A DNA stretch of 64,000 nt from Ectothiorhodospira sp. BSL-9 (GCF_001632845.1 NZ_CP011994.1:558001-622000), one strand, 5' to 3'; shown: positions 23,364 through 32,813, numbered from the stretch's first letter. The notes: a model not told the origin generated them from the letters alone. Numbers and translations are program-made.

Positions 23364-24672
23364 ATAACTCCCGCCAGGCGGTGATCTGTGGATGCTCGAA
23401 GGCGGCGTCCCACAGCCCGCGTTCGCGCAGATTGTCCAGGGCTTCGGGGCTGTAGCGGATGTTGATGTTGCCTGAGAGGTCGTCGAATAAGTTGCCATCG
23501 CCACCGGCCAGGGAAATCACCGAGCCGAAGATGTTCACTGAGGCCTTGTCCGCATTCAAGTGCGCGCCTTCGAGCAGGATCACCAGACCCTCGAAGGTAA
23601 TCGACATACCCTCGCCTGGGTGGAGTGTGACCTGATCGGAGATCACCAGGATGCCCGCCCCATGCACATCCCCGCTCACACCGACGCTGCCCCCGCCTTC
23701 CACATGGTGGATACGCGGAGAGTCGCGTTTGCCGATGAAGTCTTGAACGTACACAGAACCGACCGAATTACCGCTTTGGTCTGCGAGCGGCTGGCCATTG
23801 ATCAACGGCCCCCCATCAGCATCAAGCTGTACATGCTTTCGCTCTGGATGCGTGACGAGTTGCTCCACGTAATCCTTCCAGTCGCTTGCGCTTGTGCCGG
23901 AAGGGTTGCCGCCCCCCGTGCTGACCCCCTCACTCACCATGATGGGAGCGGGTTCGCCATGGATCCGCTCCAACATGGTTTCGACTGAACGCGGCCCTTC
24001 CGCAGTGCTGCCCGCGTCTCCCAGCACCAGGTAGAGCCCTGCAAGAGAAGGCGCCTCGGCTAACGCCTCTGGCAAGTTTTCGGGGGGATTGTCGGGGCAT
24101 GTGCCCGAGGTGCAGACATAGCCATCATCACTGCTTGGCAGCGGCCAGACCCGGCCGTCAAAGAGCAAGTCGAAGCTGTCGCTCTGGACATCGACATCGT
24201 CGTCCAAAGCACACGCAGCACCAAAACAATGATAGGCCCCTTCAGGATGAGGCCCTCCAAGGCCGGCATTCAGGGTGATCTGAAGGGTGCGCTGAGCGGC
24301 GGTGTTACCCACACCACCCACTACCTTCACGGTCATTGCGCTGCCATGGGTTTCGGGAGTCTCGGCGATCCACCACTGGGCCGGATGCTCGCCAGAGACA
24401 TCATGAGGACCCATGCCGTCAAGATCTTCAATCAATACGTCGGGATCCAGCCGGTTCGAGTCTTCGTAACCGAGCCTGGCCTGGGCGAGGACCCTGGCCA
24501 CCCCCGTCTCAGCCGCCATGAACGCATCGGTGCCCTGCTTCTGATTACCGGCGATGCGCTCCTGAAGGTGGGCTGAGGTCATCCCGCTCACGCCGATCAG
24601 CGTGGCCAGCGACAGCATCACCAATGAAACAATCAGGACCGCTCCCTGCTCCTTGACGGGTCTGTAGTGCAT
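23362..24672 (-). CDS. PilX-like type IV pilus assembly protein, long form
   Basis: The 436-residue product has the PilX N-terminus: a short basic leader (MHYRPVKEQG), then AVLIVSLVMLSLATLIGVSG lacking the classical Glu5, and LQERIAGNQKQGTDAFMAAE. PilX is a minor pilin component. Canonical PilX is about 200 residues; the extra C-terminal half here is Gly/Asp-rich with a beta-helix-like run (GGGSVGVSGDVHGAGILVIS, then GLVILLEGAHLNADKASVNI). It is separated by 22 kb from pilVW. The function of the added part is not known. Confidence 0.78.
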   Translation of the reverse strand: MHYRPVKEQGAVLIVSLVMLSLATLIGVSGMTSAHLQERIAGNQKQGTDAFMAAETGVARVLAQARLGYEDSNRLDPDVLIEDLDGMGPHDVSGEHPAQWWIAETPETHGSAMTVKVVGGVGNTAAQRTLQITLNAGLGGPHPEGAYHCFGAACALDDDVDVQSDSFDLLFDGRVWPLPSSDDGYVCTSGTCPDNPPENLPEALAEAPSLAGLYLVLGDAGSTAEGPRSVETMLERIHGEPAPIMVSEGVSTGGGNPSGTSASDWKDYVEQLVTHPERKHVQLDADGGPLINGQPLADQSGNSVGSVYVQDFIGKRDSPRIHHVEGGGSVGVSGDVHGAGILVISDQVTLHPGEGMSITFEGLVILLEGAHLNADKASVNIFGSVISLAGGDGNLFDDLSGNINIRYSPEALDNLRERGLWDAAFEHPQITAWREL

Positions 24673-24858
24673 GAGGACCTCCTATCCCTGTATCGACGAT
24701 GTATCTTCTGATTAAAGCGCCAATCCGGCCGACAAACAGCGCATTGGTTCAAATTTTCCGCAATCGGCACGACCCTCTGGGAAACACCCAGGCGGCGCCC
24801 CAACGTAAACTCATCAAGAGCGGTATACTCTCCCCCCATTTTCCAGAAGGAGCACCCT
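24673..24858. promoter_or_regulatory. Divergent region between the PilX-like gene and rph
   Basis: A TATACT box at 24824-24829, 30 bases before the rph start, is a likely -10 element. The matching -35 is weak. AGAAGGAG just before the ATG is the rph ribosome site. Confidence 0.45.
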
Positions 24859-25575
24859 ATGCGACCCAGCGGCCGCGCCCCGGATCAGTTGCGACCCATC
24901 CGTTTCACCCGGGGATTCACCTCCCATGCAGAAGGCTCGGTGCTGGTGGAGTATGGCAATACCCGGGTGATCTGCACCGCCTCGGTGAGCGATCGGGTGC
25001 CGCCCTTCCTCAAGGGCAAGGGGCGTGGCTGGGTAACGGCGGAATACGGGATGCTGCCCCGGGCCACCCATGATCGGGTGCCCCGCGAGGCGGCCCGGGG
25101 CAAGCAGGGAGGTCGCACGGTGGAGATCCAGCGCCTGATTGGTCGCAGCCTGCGGGCGGCCGTGAACCTGGAGGCCCTGGGTGAGCGTCAGATCACCGTG
25201 GACTGCGACGTGATCCAGGCCGATGGTGGCACCCGCACCGCCTCCATCAGCGGTGGTTACGTGGCCCTGGTGGACGCCATTGCTGCCCTCAAGGCCAAGG
25301 GCCAGATCAAGCGCAACCCGCTGTTTGGCAGCGTGGCCGCGGTGTCCGCCGGCATCTACAAGGGCACACCGGTGCTGGACCTGGATTACCCGGAGGACTC
25401 CGAAGCCGAGACCGACATGAATGTGGTGATGAACGAGGCCGGTGGTTTCATCGAGGTGCAGGGCACGGCCGAGGGCCATGCCTTCCGTCCGGAGGAATTG
25501 CAGGCCATGCTGGAACTGGCCCAGAAGGGCATCGGCGAGATCATCACCGCACAGCAGGCGGCGCTGGCGCTGTAA
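24859..25575 (+). CDS. rph: RNase PH
   Basis: The 238-residue full-length phosphorolytic exoribonuclease starts [19 protein letters not shown]. Family motifs [36 protein letters not shown] and [16 protein letters not shown] are present. It trims tRNA 3' ends using phosphate in the cytoplasm. It is followed after 32 bases by rdgB, a common pairing. Confidence 0.97.
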   Translation: MRPSGRAPDQLRPIRFTRGFTSHAEGSVLVEYGNTRVICTASVSDRVPPFLKGKGRGWVTAEYGMLPRATHDRVPREAARGKQGGRTVEIQRLIGRSLRAAVNLEALGERQITVDCDVIQADGGTRTASISGGYVALVDAIAALKAKGQIKRNPLFGSVAAVSAGIYKGTPVLDLDYPEDSEAETDMNVVMNEAGGFIEVQGTAEGHAFRPEELQAMLELAQKGIGEIITAQQAALAL

Positions 25576-25607
25576 GCGTCGCCCGCCTTGATGATGGGAG
25601 ACTGAAG

Positions 25608-26198
25608 ATGAAGATCGTGCTGGCCACCGGCAACCAGGGCAAGGTTCGGGAATTCGCGCAACTCCTGGCCCAAAGCGGCCACGAGGTGGTGCCCCAGTCG
25701 GACTTTCAGGTGCCCGAGGCCGAGGAAACCGGCCTGAGCTTTGTGGAGAACGCCATCCTCAAGGCCCGCAACGCCGCCGCTCACACCGGCCTGCCCGCCA
25801 TGGCCGATGACTCGGGCATCGAGGTGGACGCCCTGGACGGCGCCCCGGGCATCTATTCCGCCCGCTATGCCGGCCCCAATGCCTCGGCCGAGGACAACAA
25901 CGTCAAGCTGCTCAAGGCCGTGCGGGAGATCCCCGCCTCGGGGCGCATTGCCCGTTTTCGCTGCGTGATCGCCTTTTTGCGGCACGCCGAGGACCCCTCG
26001 CCCATCATCGCCGAGGGCAGTTGGGAGGGCATGATCGCGCCGGGGCCCGCCGGTGATGGCGGGCATGGCTACGACCCCATCTTCCTGGATGCCGAACTGG
26101 GCATGACGGCGGCGCAGATGAGCAGTGACGAGAAGAATCGCCGCAGCCATCGGGGTCAGGCACTGCGGGCCTTCCTGGCACGGCTGGAGGCCGTGTAG
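25608..26198 (+). CDS. rdgB: XTP/dITP pyrophosphatase RdgB/HAM1
   Basis: The 196-residue product has the Ham1 motifs VLATGNQGKVREFAQLL, SFVENAILKARNAA, PAMADDSGIEVDALDGAPGI and a GHGYDPIF phosphate-site loop. It hydrolyses non-canonical purine nucleoside triphosphates to keep them out of DNA and RNA. It lies in the rph-rdgB-hemW run of co-directional genes. Confidence 0.96.
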   Translation: MKIVLATGNQGKVREFAQLLAQSGHEVVPQSDFQVPEAEETGLSFVENAILKARNAAAHTGLPAMADDSGIEVDALDGAPGIYSARYAGPNASAEDNNVKLLKAVREIPASGRIARFRCVIAFLRHAEDPSPIIAEGSWEGMIAPGPAGDGGHGYDPIFLDAELGMTAAQMSSDEKNRRSHRGQALRAFLARLEAV

Positions 26199-26223
26199 GG
26201 CGCTGACCTGAGCGCATGCCCCG

Positions 26224-27390
26224 ATGTTTGCCTCGCTGCCCGCCCCCCCGTTGTCCTTGTACATCCACCTGCCCTGGTGTGTGCGCAAATGCCCTTATTG
26301 CGACTTCAACTCCCATGCGGCGGACTCCACCCCCGAGGCCGACTACATCGATGCCCTGATCACCGACCTGGAGGCGGATCTGCCGCTGGTGTGGGGGCGG
26401 CGACTGGAGAGCATTTTCCTGGGGGGCGGCACCCCCAGCCTGTTCAGCCCCGAAGCCATTGACCGCCTGCTGAGCGCCATCCGCGCCCGACTCACCTGCC
26501 GGCCGGGGATCGAAATCACCATGGAGGCCAATCCTGGCACGGTGGAACAACACCGTTTTCAGGGCTATCGAGAAGCCGGGGTAAACCGGCTCTCCATCGG
26601 CGTGCAGAGCTTCGATGATGAACTGCTTCAGCGCCTGGAGCGGATTCATACGGGGGATGAGGCCCATGGCGCCGTGGCGGCGGCCCGTGCAGCGGGCTTT
26701 GACAACCTGAACCTGGACCTGATGTTCGGGCTGCCGGGGCAGGGCCTGGATCAGGCCCTGCAGGATCTGGACACGGCCCTGGCGCTGCGACCCGAGCACC
26801 TGAGCTGGTACGAACTGACCCTGGAGCCCAACACCCGCTTCGCGACCTATCCGCCGCCCACGTTGCCCGATGAAGACACCCAGTGGGACATGCAGCAGGC
26901 GGGGGATGAGCGACTCCAGGCGGCAGGTTACGCCCATTACGAGGTCTCGGCCCATGCCCTGCCCGGGCGGCAATGCATCCACAACCTGAACTACTGGCAC
27001 TTTGGCGATTATCTGGGCATCGGCGCTGGCGCCCATGGCAAGCTCACCCTGCCTGGCGAGGGGCGCATCCTGCGCCGCTGGAAACAACGTCAGCCCCAGG
27101 CGTTCATGGACGAGGCCCGTGCGGGGTCGGCGGTGGCCGGGGAGCGCGCCCTCACGGTGGCAGATGCGGGCTTTGAATTCATGCTCAATGGGCTACGCTT
27201 GAGGAAAGGGGTGACGGTGGAGATGTTCACCGCCCACACCGGGCTCACACCGGAGGTGCTGCAGCCGGCCCGTGGCCGGGCGGTGGAGAGGGGGTTGCTG
27301 GCGGACCATGCTGATCGGCTGGTGGCCACAGAGTTGGGGCGGCGGTATCTCAACGATCTGGTGGGGATGTTTTTGGAGGATCAACCATGA
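26224..27390 (+). CDS. hemW: HemW, radical SAM heme chaperone
   Basis: The 388-residue product has the radical SAM cluster CVRKCPYCDF near residue 20 and GGGTPSLF, plus the HNLNYW motif and GAGAHGK of HemW, which separate it from true coproporphyrinogen oxidase HemN. HemW inserts heme into respiratory enzymes. The stop overlaps the next small gene by 4 bases. Confidence 0.95.
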   Translation: MFASLPAPPLSLYIHLPWCVRKCPYCDFNSHAADSTPEADYIDALITDLEADLPLVWGRRLESIFLGGGTPSLFSPEAIDRLLSAIRARLTCRPGIEITMEANPGTVEQHRFQGYREAGVNRLSIGVQSFDDELLQRLERIHTGDEAHGAVAAARAAGFDNLNLDLMFGLPGQGLDQALQDLDTALALRPEHLSWYELTLEPNTRFATYPPPTLPDEDTQWDMQQAGDERLQAAGYAHYEVSAHALPGRQCIHNLNYWHFGDYLGIGAGAHGKLTLPGEGRILRRWKQRQPQAFMDEARAGSAVAGERALTVADAGFEFMLNGLRLRKGVTVEMFTAHTGLTPEVLQPARGRAVERGLLADHADRLVATELGRRYLNDLVGMFLEDQP

Positions 27391-27581
27391 CCCATCCGCT
27401 GGAATTCATCACCACCCAATGCCCCCACTGCGGCGAGACATTCGAAACCCGCGTGGACATCCTGGAGCTGGGCGACAGCTACGTGGAGGACTGCCCCACT
27501 TGCTGCAGCCCCATCGAATTCCATATCCAGGAAGGTATGAACGGGGAACTGGACGTCACCGTGCGCCGCGAAAACGACTGA
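27387..27581 (+). CDS. CPXCG-motif small Cys-rich protein
   Basis: The 64-residue product carries two CPxC pairs (TTQCPHCGETFETRVD and VEDCPTCCSPIEF), the pattern of the CPXCG family, probably binding zinc. The function is not established. It overlaps hemW (ATGA), so it is probably co-expressed. Its stop lies only 3 bases from that of the convergent lipoate-ligase gene, with no room for a terminator. Confidence 0.85.
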   Translation: MTHPLEFITTQCPHCGETFETRVDILELGDSYVEDCPTCCSPIEFHIQEGMNGELDVTVRREND

Positions 27582-27584
27582 TGC

Positions 27585-29156
27585 TCAGGGCTTGCCGGGC
27601 ATCTTCGGCACCCACACCATCACCTTCTCCAGCAGTTCGCCATCCAGTTGCGCCTCGGCGGTGAAGCGGCCTGCGTAGGCCTCGTCCTCCTGCCCCAGTT
27701 CGTAGCAGTTGGAACCGCTGATATCCATGAGCACCGCCGGTATGCCCGCATTGCGAAAGGCATGGATGCGCTTGAGGTAGAAGTGGCTGCAGCACATGCC
27801 CACGTAAGCGGGCTCACCTCGGGCCTGCATCTGCTCCAGCACCTGGCACAGATGCTCAAAACGAGTGATGGTCACCACCTCCAGCCCCCGCTCCCGGGCC
27901 AGACGGTAGGCCTCGCCCACCTCGCAGGCCCCGCATTCCGGGCAGCCATCCTCGTGACGCCACCGGCACCAGGCCGGTTTGGCGCAATAGGGCACCAGCA
28001 TCACCGTGGCCCGATCCAGGATCTGCCGGGCGGTCTCGTTGCCACTCACCCGATGCACCATCAACCGGTTGGCCTGCCAGCTGGACAGCCCCAGGGCCTG
28101 CTCGGAGCGACGCCCCAGGGCCAGGCGCAGCAGCAGCGACAACTCATCGGGCCCGAAACCGGGCGTCTGCCCCGCTTCGGCTCGAAGGCGCCGGATCAGG
28201 CGCACCTCGGCGGCATCCATGGGCGCACCCGTGATGGCATCGGCCAGGGAGTCGAACAGGTCGGGGGGTGAAACATGCACAGCACCGGCGAACACAGCCT
28301 GCTCGATCACGCTTCCCTGTGCATCGGGTGTGAGGCGCAGATGCAACACGCCGCCGGCGGTGGGCAGGAAGGCCTCCCAGCGATCCTGACGCTGATGGGA
28401 CCAATCTTCCCGCAGGGCCGGATTCACGGAAGGCGGTGGCCTGCCCTGATCCAGCACCATCCAGCGATCAGGCGGCGCGGCCACTGGCTCCAGGGCCAGT
28501 TCCTTCATCAGTGCCTGGGATGCCGCCGCCTTGGCCACTTCCATGTCCGGGGCGTCGCCGGGGAGGTCCCCCAGGGTGATGAAGCGCTGACGGGCACTGA
28601 GGATGCCCTGGGTACTGAGCTTTTCCCGGGGCGCGCGCAGTACCTTGAGCAGCACTTCGGTGTCCAGGTCCTCCAGCAGGACCGCCTGGTAGAGCACCGA
28701 CTCGGCATCCATGGCCAGAAAACCGGACCCCAGCTTGCGGCCATCCACTTCCAGGTCGTTGGGAAACGCCGTGCGCACGGGCACGCCCAGGCTTTGCAGG
28801 GCGCGGGCCAGGGCCCGGTTGAGGCGGGCCATGAGGGCAGTGAGGGTATCCCCCTCCCCCAGCCAGTGCCGGGGCAGGGTCAGGCTCAGGCAGCATTGTT
28901 CCGGGGCCAGGTACAAGGCCCCGCCGCCGGTGAGGCGACGCACCACGGGAATACCCACCTCGGCACAGTACGCCTCGCGCACCGCATGGCACCCGGCCTC
29001 GAAGCGGCCAAGGCTGGCGGTGGGCTGGTAGCGATGAAACCGCAGCCGCGCCTCATCTGCAGCCACGCACCCCTCCAGGTGGAGGCGGTCCCGCGCGGCC
29101 TGCACGGAACCCGGCGCGGCCGGCTCGCTCCACACCCGGCAGGGCCGGGTGCTCAT
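27585..29156 (-). CDS. Lipoate-protein ligase A domain fused to DUF116
   Basis: The product has 523 residues. Residues about 1-250 form a biotin/lipoate ligase domain with VVRRLTGGGALYLAPEQ (residues 71-87) and the catalytic-Lys loop DLEVDGRKLGSGF (Lys141). A middle accessory region follows. Residues about 370-515 are a Cys-rich DUF116 domain (PYCAKPAWCRW, DGCPECGACEVG, YVGMCCSHFYLKRI), which probably binds metal or an Fe-S cluster. It is the last gene of a five-gene operon with ubiU, ubiV and two radical SAM genes, overlapping ubiV by 4 bases. The target protein and cofactor are unknown. Confidence 0.82.
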   Translation of the reverse strand: MSTRPCRVWSEPAAPGSVQAARDRLHLEGCVAADEARLRFHRYQPTASLGRFEAGCHAVREAYCAEVGIPVVRRLTGGGALYLAPEQCCLSLTLPRHWLGEGDTLTALMARLNRALARALQSLGVPVRTAFPNDLEVDGRKLGSGFLAMDAESVLYQAVLLEDLDTEVLLKVLRAPREKLSTQGILSARQRFITLGDLPGDAPDMEVAKAAASQALMKELALEPVAAPPDRWMVLDQGRPPPSVNPALREDWSHQRQDRWEAFLPTAGGVLHLRLTPDAQGSVIEQAVFAGAVHVSPPDLFDSLADAITGAPMDAAEVRLIRRLRAEAGQTPGFGPDELSLLLRLALGRRSEQALGLSSWQANRLMVHRVSGNETARQILDRATVMLVPYCAKPAWCRWRHEDGCPECGACEVGEAYRLARERGLEVVTITRFEHLCQVLEQMQARGEPAYVGMCCSHFYLKRIHAFRNAGIPAVLMDISGSNCYELGQEDEAYAGRFTAEAQLDGELLEKVMVWVPKMPGKP

Positions 29157-30046
29157 GCCGATAAGCTCTCCTGCCAGTTCATGCCGGCCTCGCCCTTCCA
29201 GTAGCCGTTGGAGAACCGTGGGTACAGGCCCCTGATCTGCTCCATGGCCTGAGCGGAGGAGCGGGTGCCGTCAATGCAGTCGCGGAAGGCCTGGATCACC
29301 TGCTCGGTGCCCTCGGGCTCGGGGGAGATGCGCAGCACCTCCACGCCCATGTCCAGCAACTCCGGCACGGCCTCGATGAGGTTGCAGGGGTCGGCGGACT
29401 GCAATTCGATGCCATTGATGGTGAGAAAGCCCTTGCCGTCCTGAGTGGACATGGACAGACCGCCGGGGTAGTCGATGCAGGCCAGCTCGCAGCTGTCCTT
29501 GGGCAGGTTGCGGGCCCGGGCGGTGAAGCAGCGAGCGGAGAAGGCCAGGGGCAGACGCCCGAAACCCCACACCTCGGTCTCCAGCCCCTCGGGCCGGGCC
29601 GCGTGCATGGCTGCCAGGATGTCCCGGGACAGCTCCACCGGCATCACCCAGCGCACGGCGCCCACGTCGGCCAGCTCCTTGAGGGTGCCAGCGTTATAGG
29701 TGTTGATGTGAGGGCCGGCCACGAAGGGCTTGCCCATGGAGAGGCCCAGGCCGGTGGCATCGTTGGCCTCGATCATGTAGCGGCCGTTGTTCACCAGACG
29801 CTCCAGGGCCAGCTGCTCGGATTCTGCCTCCATGAGGGCCAGGGTGGACATGACCACCGTCTTGCCAGACTCGCTCAGGCGATCGGCCAGCTCCAGCCAG
29901 TCAGCGGCACGCAACTCGCGGCGCTTGGAGCACACCGTCTCGCCCAGATAGACGATATCCACCGGGGCGGTTTCGATGGCCTTGTAGAAGTCCATGACCC
30001 GTTCGCGGGGCCAGTAGTATGGAATCGGTCCCAGAGAAAGTTTCAT
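29153..30046 (-). CDS. ubiV: UbiV, O2-independent ubiquinone hydroxylation (U32 family)
   Basis: The 297-residue U32-family protein starts KLSLGPIPYYWPRERVMDFY. Cys39, Cys173, Cys186 and Cys190 reproduce the spacing of the four cluster cysteines of E. coli UbiV (39, 180, 193, 197), expected to hold a [4Fe-4S] cluster. UbiV acts with UbiU and UbiT to hydroxylate ubiquinone precursors without oxygen. It has 4-base overlaps with ubiU upstream and the lipoate-ligase fusion downstream. ubiT is not in the window. Confidence 0.94.
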   Translation of the reverse strand: MKLSLGPIPYYWPRERVMDFYKAIETAPVDIVYLGETVCSKRRELRAADWLELADRLSESGKTVVMSTLALMEAESEQLALERLVNNGRYMIEANDATGLGLSMGKPFVAGPHINTYNAGTLKELADVGAVRWVMPVELSRDILAAMHAARPEGLETEVWGFGRLPLAFSARCFTARARNLPKDSCELACIDYPGGLSMSTQDGKGFLTINGIELQSADPCNLIEAVPELLDMGVEVLRISPEPEGTEQVIQAFRDCIDGTRSSAQAMEQIRGLYPRFSNGYWKGEAGMNWQESLSA

Positions 30047-31059
30047 TGCCAGGCTCTATGCAAGGCACCCAGGGTCTGGGTGCGTCCTTCGGACATGCCG
30101 GCGAGCTGCTCGGCCCATTCCGGCTTCGGCTTGTAGTTGTCGGGGTTGGCGTGCACCGCATCCAGGGCCTGACGCATCACCTGCGTGGCCTTGCCCACGT
30201 AGGCGGGGCTGCGCTGGCGACCTTCCAGCTTGATGGCCTTGACGCCCGCTTTCAGCAGATCGGGCAGGATGTCCAGGGTGCTCAGGCTGGTGGGTTCCTC
30301 GATGGCATACACGGTGTCCTGGCCGTCACCCACGTGATAGCGGCCCTTGCAGATCACCGGGTAACCGGCACTCTCGCCTTCCCGGAAGGTGTCGATGAGC
30401 ACGCCGTTGAGGCGGGCCTCGCGGCCCCGGTCGGTCTCGATCCAGCGCACCGAGTGGGCCGGGGAGCAGGCACCCTTGGTGTTGGGGGAGTCGCCGGTGG
30501 CATAGGAGGACAGCATGCAGCGCCCTTCCACCATCACGCACAGGCTGCCAAAACCGAATACCTCGATGTCCACCTTGGTGCGCTCGATCACCTGGGCCAC
30601 CTGGGACAGGGACAGCACCCGGGGTAGCACGGCACGGCGCACGCCATAGCGGTCGTGATAGAAGTTGAGGGCCTCGGCGGTGGTGGCCGAGCCCTGCACG
30701 GACAGGTGCAGGGTGAGATCGGGATGATTGTCGGCGGCATGGCGCATCAGGCCCAGGTCCGCCAGGATGACGGCATCCACGCCCTCGACAGCAGCGGCGT
30801 CCACCGCCTCGGTGGCGGCCTTCCAGATATCCGGCTGGGGATAGGTATTCAGGGCCATGTACACCTTGGTGCCCTTGCCATGGGCATAGGCGATGCCCTT
30901 GGCCAGGGCCTTGCGATCGAAGTTCAGGCCCGGAAAGTTACGGGCATTGGTCTCGCCGCGCAGGCTCAGGTAGACGGCGTCGGCGCCGTGGTCCACCGCC
31001 GTGCGCAGCGCGGGCAGGCCGCCGGCAGGGCAGACCAGCTCCATACGTTGTGGGTTCAT
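30043..31059 (-). CDS. ubiU: UbiU, O2-independent ubiquinone hydroxylation (U32 family)
   Basis: The 338-residue product counts from the ATG at 31059 (NPQRMELVCPAGGLPALRTA); an upstream in-frame extension lies inside the preceding gene and is rejected. Cys174, 181, 198 and 237 match the 7/17/39 spacing of the E. coli UbiU cluster cysteines. With UbiV it forms the heterodimer for anaerobic ring hydroxylation of ubiquinone. The start overlaps the stop of the radical SAM gene by one base (TGATG) with CAGGAGAG as ribosome site. Confidence 0.95.
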   Translation of the reverse strand: MNPQRMELVCPAGGLPALRTAVDHGADAVYLSLRGETNARNFPGLNFDRKALAKGIAYAHGKGTKVYMALNTYPQPDIWKAATEAVDAAAVEGVDAVILADLGLMRHAADNHPDLTLHLSVQGSATTAEALNFYHDRYGVRRAVLPRVLSLSQVAQVIERTKVDIEVFGFGSLCVMVEGRCMLSSYATGDSPNTKGACSPAHSVRWIETDRGREARLNGVLIDTFREGESAGYPVICKGRYHVGDGQDTVYAIEEPTSLSTLDILPDLLKAGVKAIKLEGRQRSPAYVGKATQVMRQALDAVHANPDNYKPKPEWAEQLAGMSEGRTQTLGALHRAWQ

Positions 31060-32015
31060 CAACAACTCTCCTGGGTTCCGGGAAGGTGACTGTCTGGGTA
31101 GGGATGGCGCGCACCCTGGCGGGTGCCCCGGCGCATGAGTTCCTGTTCGATGCCGTTGATCGCGTTCCACTTGCTGGCACACCAGTCGGGGGCCAGCAGC
31201 AGGGGTTCGCGGGCAGTGGCGGTCAGGCGGTGGAACACCACCTCGGGCGGGGTCATCTCGATGAGGTCAACGGCGGTGTTCACGTATTCATTCAGGGTCC
31301 AGGGTCGGTATTCCCCGGCGCGCCATTGTCGGGCCAGCTGGGTGCCACGCACCACATGCAGGGGATGAAGCTTGAGGCCGTCGGTGCCCTCGCTGAGCAC
31401 GCGGCTTAAGGTCTCGCGCTGATGCCAGGGGGTCTCGCCGGGCAGGCCGTGGATCAGGTGGGTGCACACCAGCAGGCCCCGACGGCGGGCGCGGTTCACG
31501 GCGTCCTTGTATTCGCCAAAGCCATGGCCGCGATTCACGCGGTTGAGGGTCTCGTCGAAGGCCGTCTGCAGGCCCAGCTCCAGCCAGATGAGATAGCCCT
31601 GATCCTGATAGGCGCACAGCAGGTCCAGCACCTTGTCAGGCACGCAGTCAGGGCGGGTGCCAATGGCCAGGCCCACCACGCCGGGTTGCTCCAGGGCGGC
31701 ATCGTAGAGGTGCTTGAGGCGATCCACCTCGGCATAGGTGTTGGTGTAGGCCTGGAAATAGGCCAGGTAAAGACTGGCGCCGTTGCGCCGGACGATGACC
31801 TCACGCCCCTCGCGCAACTGACGGGCCACTTCGCCGCCATCCTGGCCCTGGGGGGCGAAGCTGTCGTTGTTGCAGAAGGTGCAGCCGCCGCGCCCGCGGG
31901 TGCCATCCATATTGGGGCAGACGAAACCGGCGCTCACGGTGAGCTTGTGCACCCGCTGGCCGAAACGGGCCTTGAGGTCGCGGCCCAGGGTATTCACGCG
32001 GTCACTCAGTCCCAC
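31059..32015 (-). CDS. TIGR01212-family (YhcC-like) radical SAM protein
   Basis: The 318-residue product starts GLSDRVNTLGRDLKARFGQR, followed by the characteristic TVSAGFVCPNMDGTRGRGGC and cluster residues CxxxxxxxxxCTFC (GGCTFCNNDSF), as in YhcC/TIGR01212. Further motifs are YLAYFQAYTNTYA and GTRPDCVPDKVLDLL. The biochemical reaction of this family is not settled. It is the second gene of the ubiUV operon, 3 bases after the gene upstream. Confidence 0.88.
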   Translation of the reverse strand: MGLSDRVNTLGRDLKARFGQRVHKLTVSAGFVCPNMDGTRGRGGCTFCNNDSFAPQGQDGGEVARQLREGREVIVRRNGASLYLAYFQAYTNTYAEVDRLKHLYDAALEQPGVVGLAIGTRPDCVPDKVLDLLCAYQDQGYLIWLELGLQTAFDETLNRVNRGHGFGEYKDAVNRARRRGLLVCTHLIHGLPGETPWHQRETLSRVLSEGTDGLKLHPLHVVRGTQLARQWRAGEYRPWTLNEYVNTAVDLIEMTPPEVVFHRLTATAREPLLLAPDWCASKWNAINGIEQELMRRGTRQGARHPYPDSHLPGTQESC

Positions 32016-32018
32016 GGG

Positions 32019-32648
32019 TCAGCCCACCTGGTCCAGCACGCGCCGACGGAACCCCACGCCCAGATCTCGGGCGATGGCTTCGCAGGCAGGGATATCCACA
32101 CCGGCCAGGCCGTCCACGGCGGTGAGGGTCACCTCGGGCACATGGGCCCGGGCCTTGCGGGTGAAGTCCAGCAGGGCGGCATGGGCGCCGGGGAGTTTGG
32201 GGCGGCAGTGGCGCTCGTAGGTGAATTCGTCCTGAGCGTTCAGGGAGATGGACAGGGCATCGATGCAGCCGGCCATTTCAGGGGTCACATCGCGGCCATG
32301 CACCAGGCTGGCCAGGCCGTCGGTATTGATGCGCACGCAGCGGGCGCCCCGCGCCTTGACGTCACGGGCCACTGCCAGGATGTCATCCAGCCGCAGGGTG
32401 GGCTCGCCCAGGCCGCAGAAGACCACCGCCTCCCACTGGGCCGGGTCGCCCACCGCCTCGATCATCTCGGCCACGGTGGGGTCGGCGTGCATGCGCAGGC
32501 CATAGCCCTGCACGTCCCAGGTCTTGTTGAACTTGGGGCAGAAGGCGCAACGCAGGGTGCAGCGGTTGGTCACATTCAGGTAACGGCGCCCGTGTAGCGT
32601 GTAGCCCACCACGCGCTCGGTGTCGTGGTGGTTGGCCGTTTGTTGCAT
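32019..32648 (-). CDS. TatD-associated type radical SAM protein
   Basis: The 209-residue product has LNVTNRCTLRCAFCPKFNKT (CxxxCxxC), FCGLGEPTLRLDDI and CVRINTDGLASLVHG, matching the TIGR04038 TatD-linked radical SAM group. No tatD nuclease gene is adjacent here. It is first in the operon with the YhcC-like protein, UbiU, UbiV and the lipoate-ligase/DUF116 fusion. The substrate is unknown. Confidence 0.8.
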   Translation of the reverse strand: MQQTANHHDTERVVGYTLHGRRYLNVTNRCTLRCAFCPKFNKTWDVQGYGLRMHADPTVAEMIEAVGDPAQWEAVVFCGLGEPTLRLDDILAVARDVKARGARCVRINTDGLASLVHGRDVTPEMAGCIDALSISLNAQDEFTYERHCRPKLPGAHAALLDFTRKARAHVPEVTLTAVDGLAGVDIPACEAIARDLGVGFRRRVLDQVG

Positions 32649-32788
32649 GTCGTATAGAACCTCTGTGGCATGCGGTCCGGGCGGCTGAAAACCCGCCCCG
32701 CCGACCGCGGCGCGAGTGTGCCGGGAAAGCCTACATTAAACCTCAAGTATGGGGGCGCTGTCATGCCCCGTGCCCACCCTGCCGTCTC

Positions 32789-32813
32789 CCCTTCTCCCGC
32801 CAGCGGGAGAGGG
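32789..32813. repeat. CTCCCGC hairpin repeat near the dcd 3' end
   Basis: TCTCCCGC / GCGGGAGA with a 2-base loop, flanked by CCCT/AGGG, abuts the dcd stop. It is a relative of the hairpin at 903-928. It may serve as a terminator for dcd on the minus strand. Confidence 0.65.

Noticed and set aside
31422-32597. 391-codon plus-strand ORF
   Set aside because: Antisense of the two radical SAM genes.
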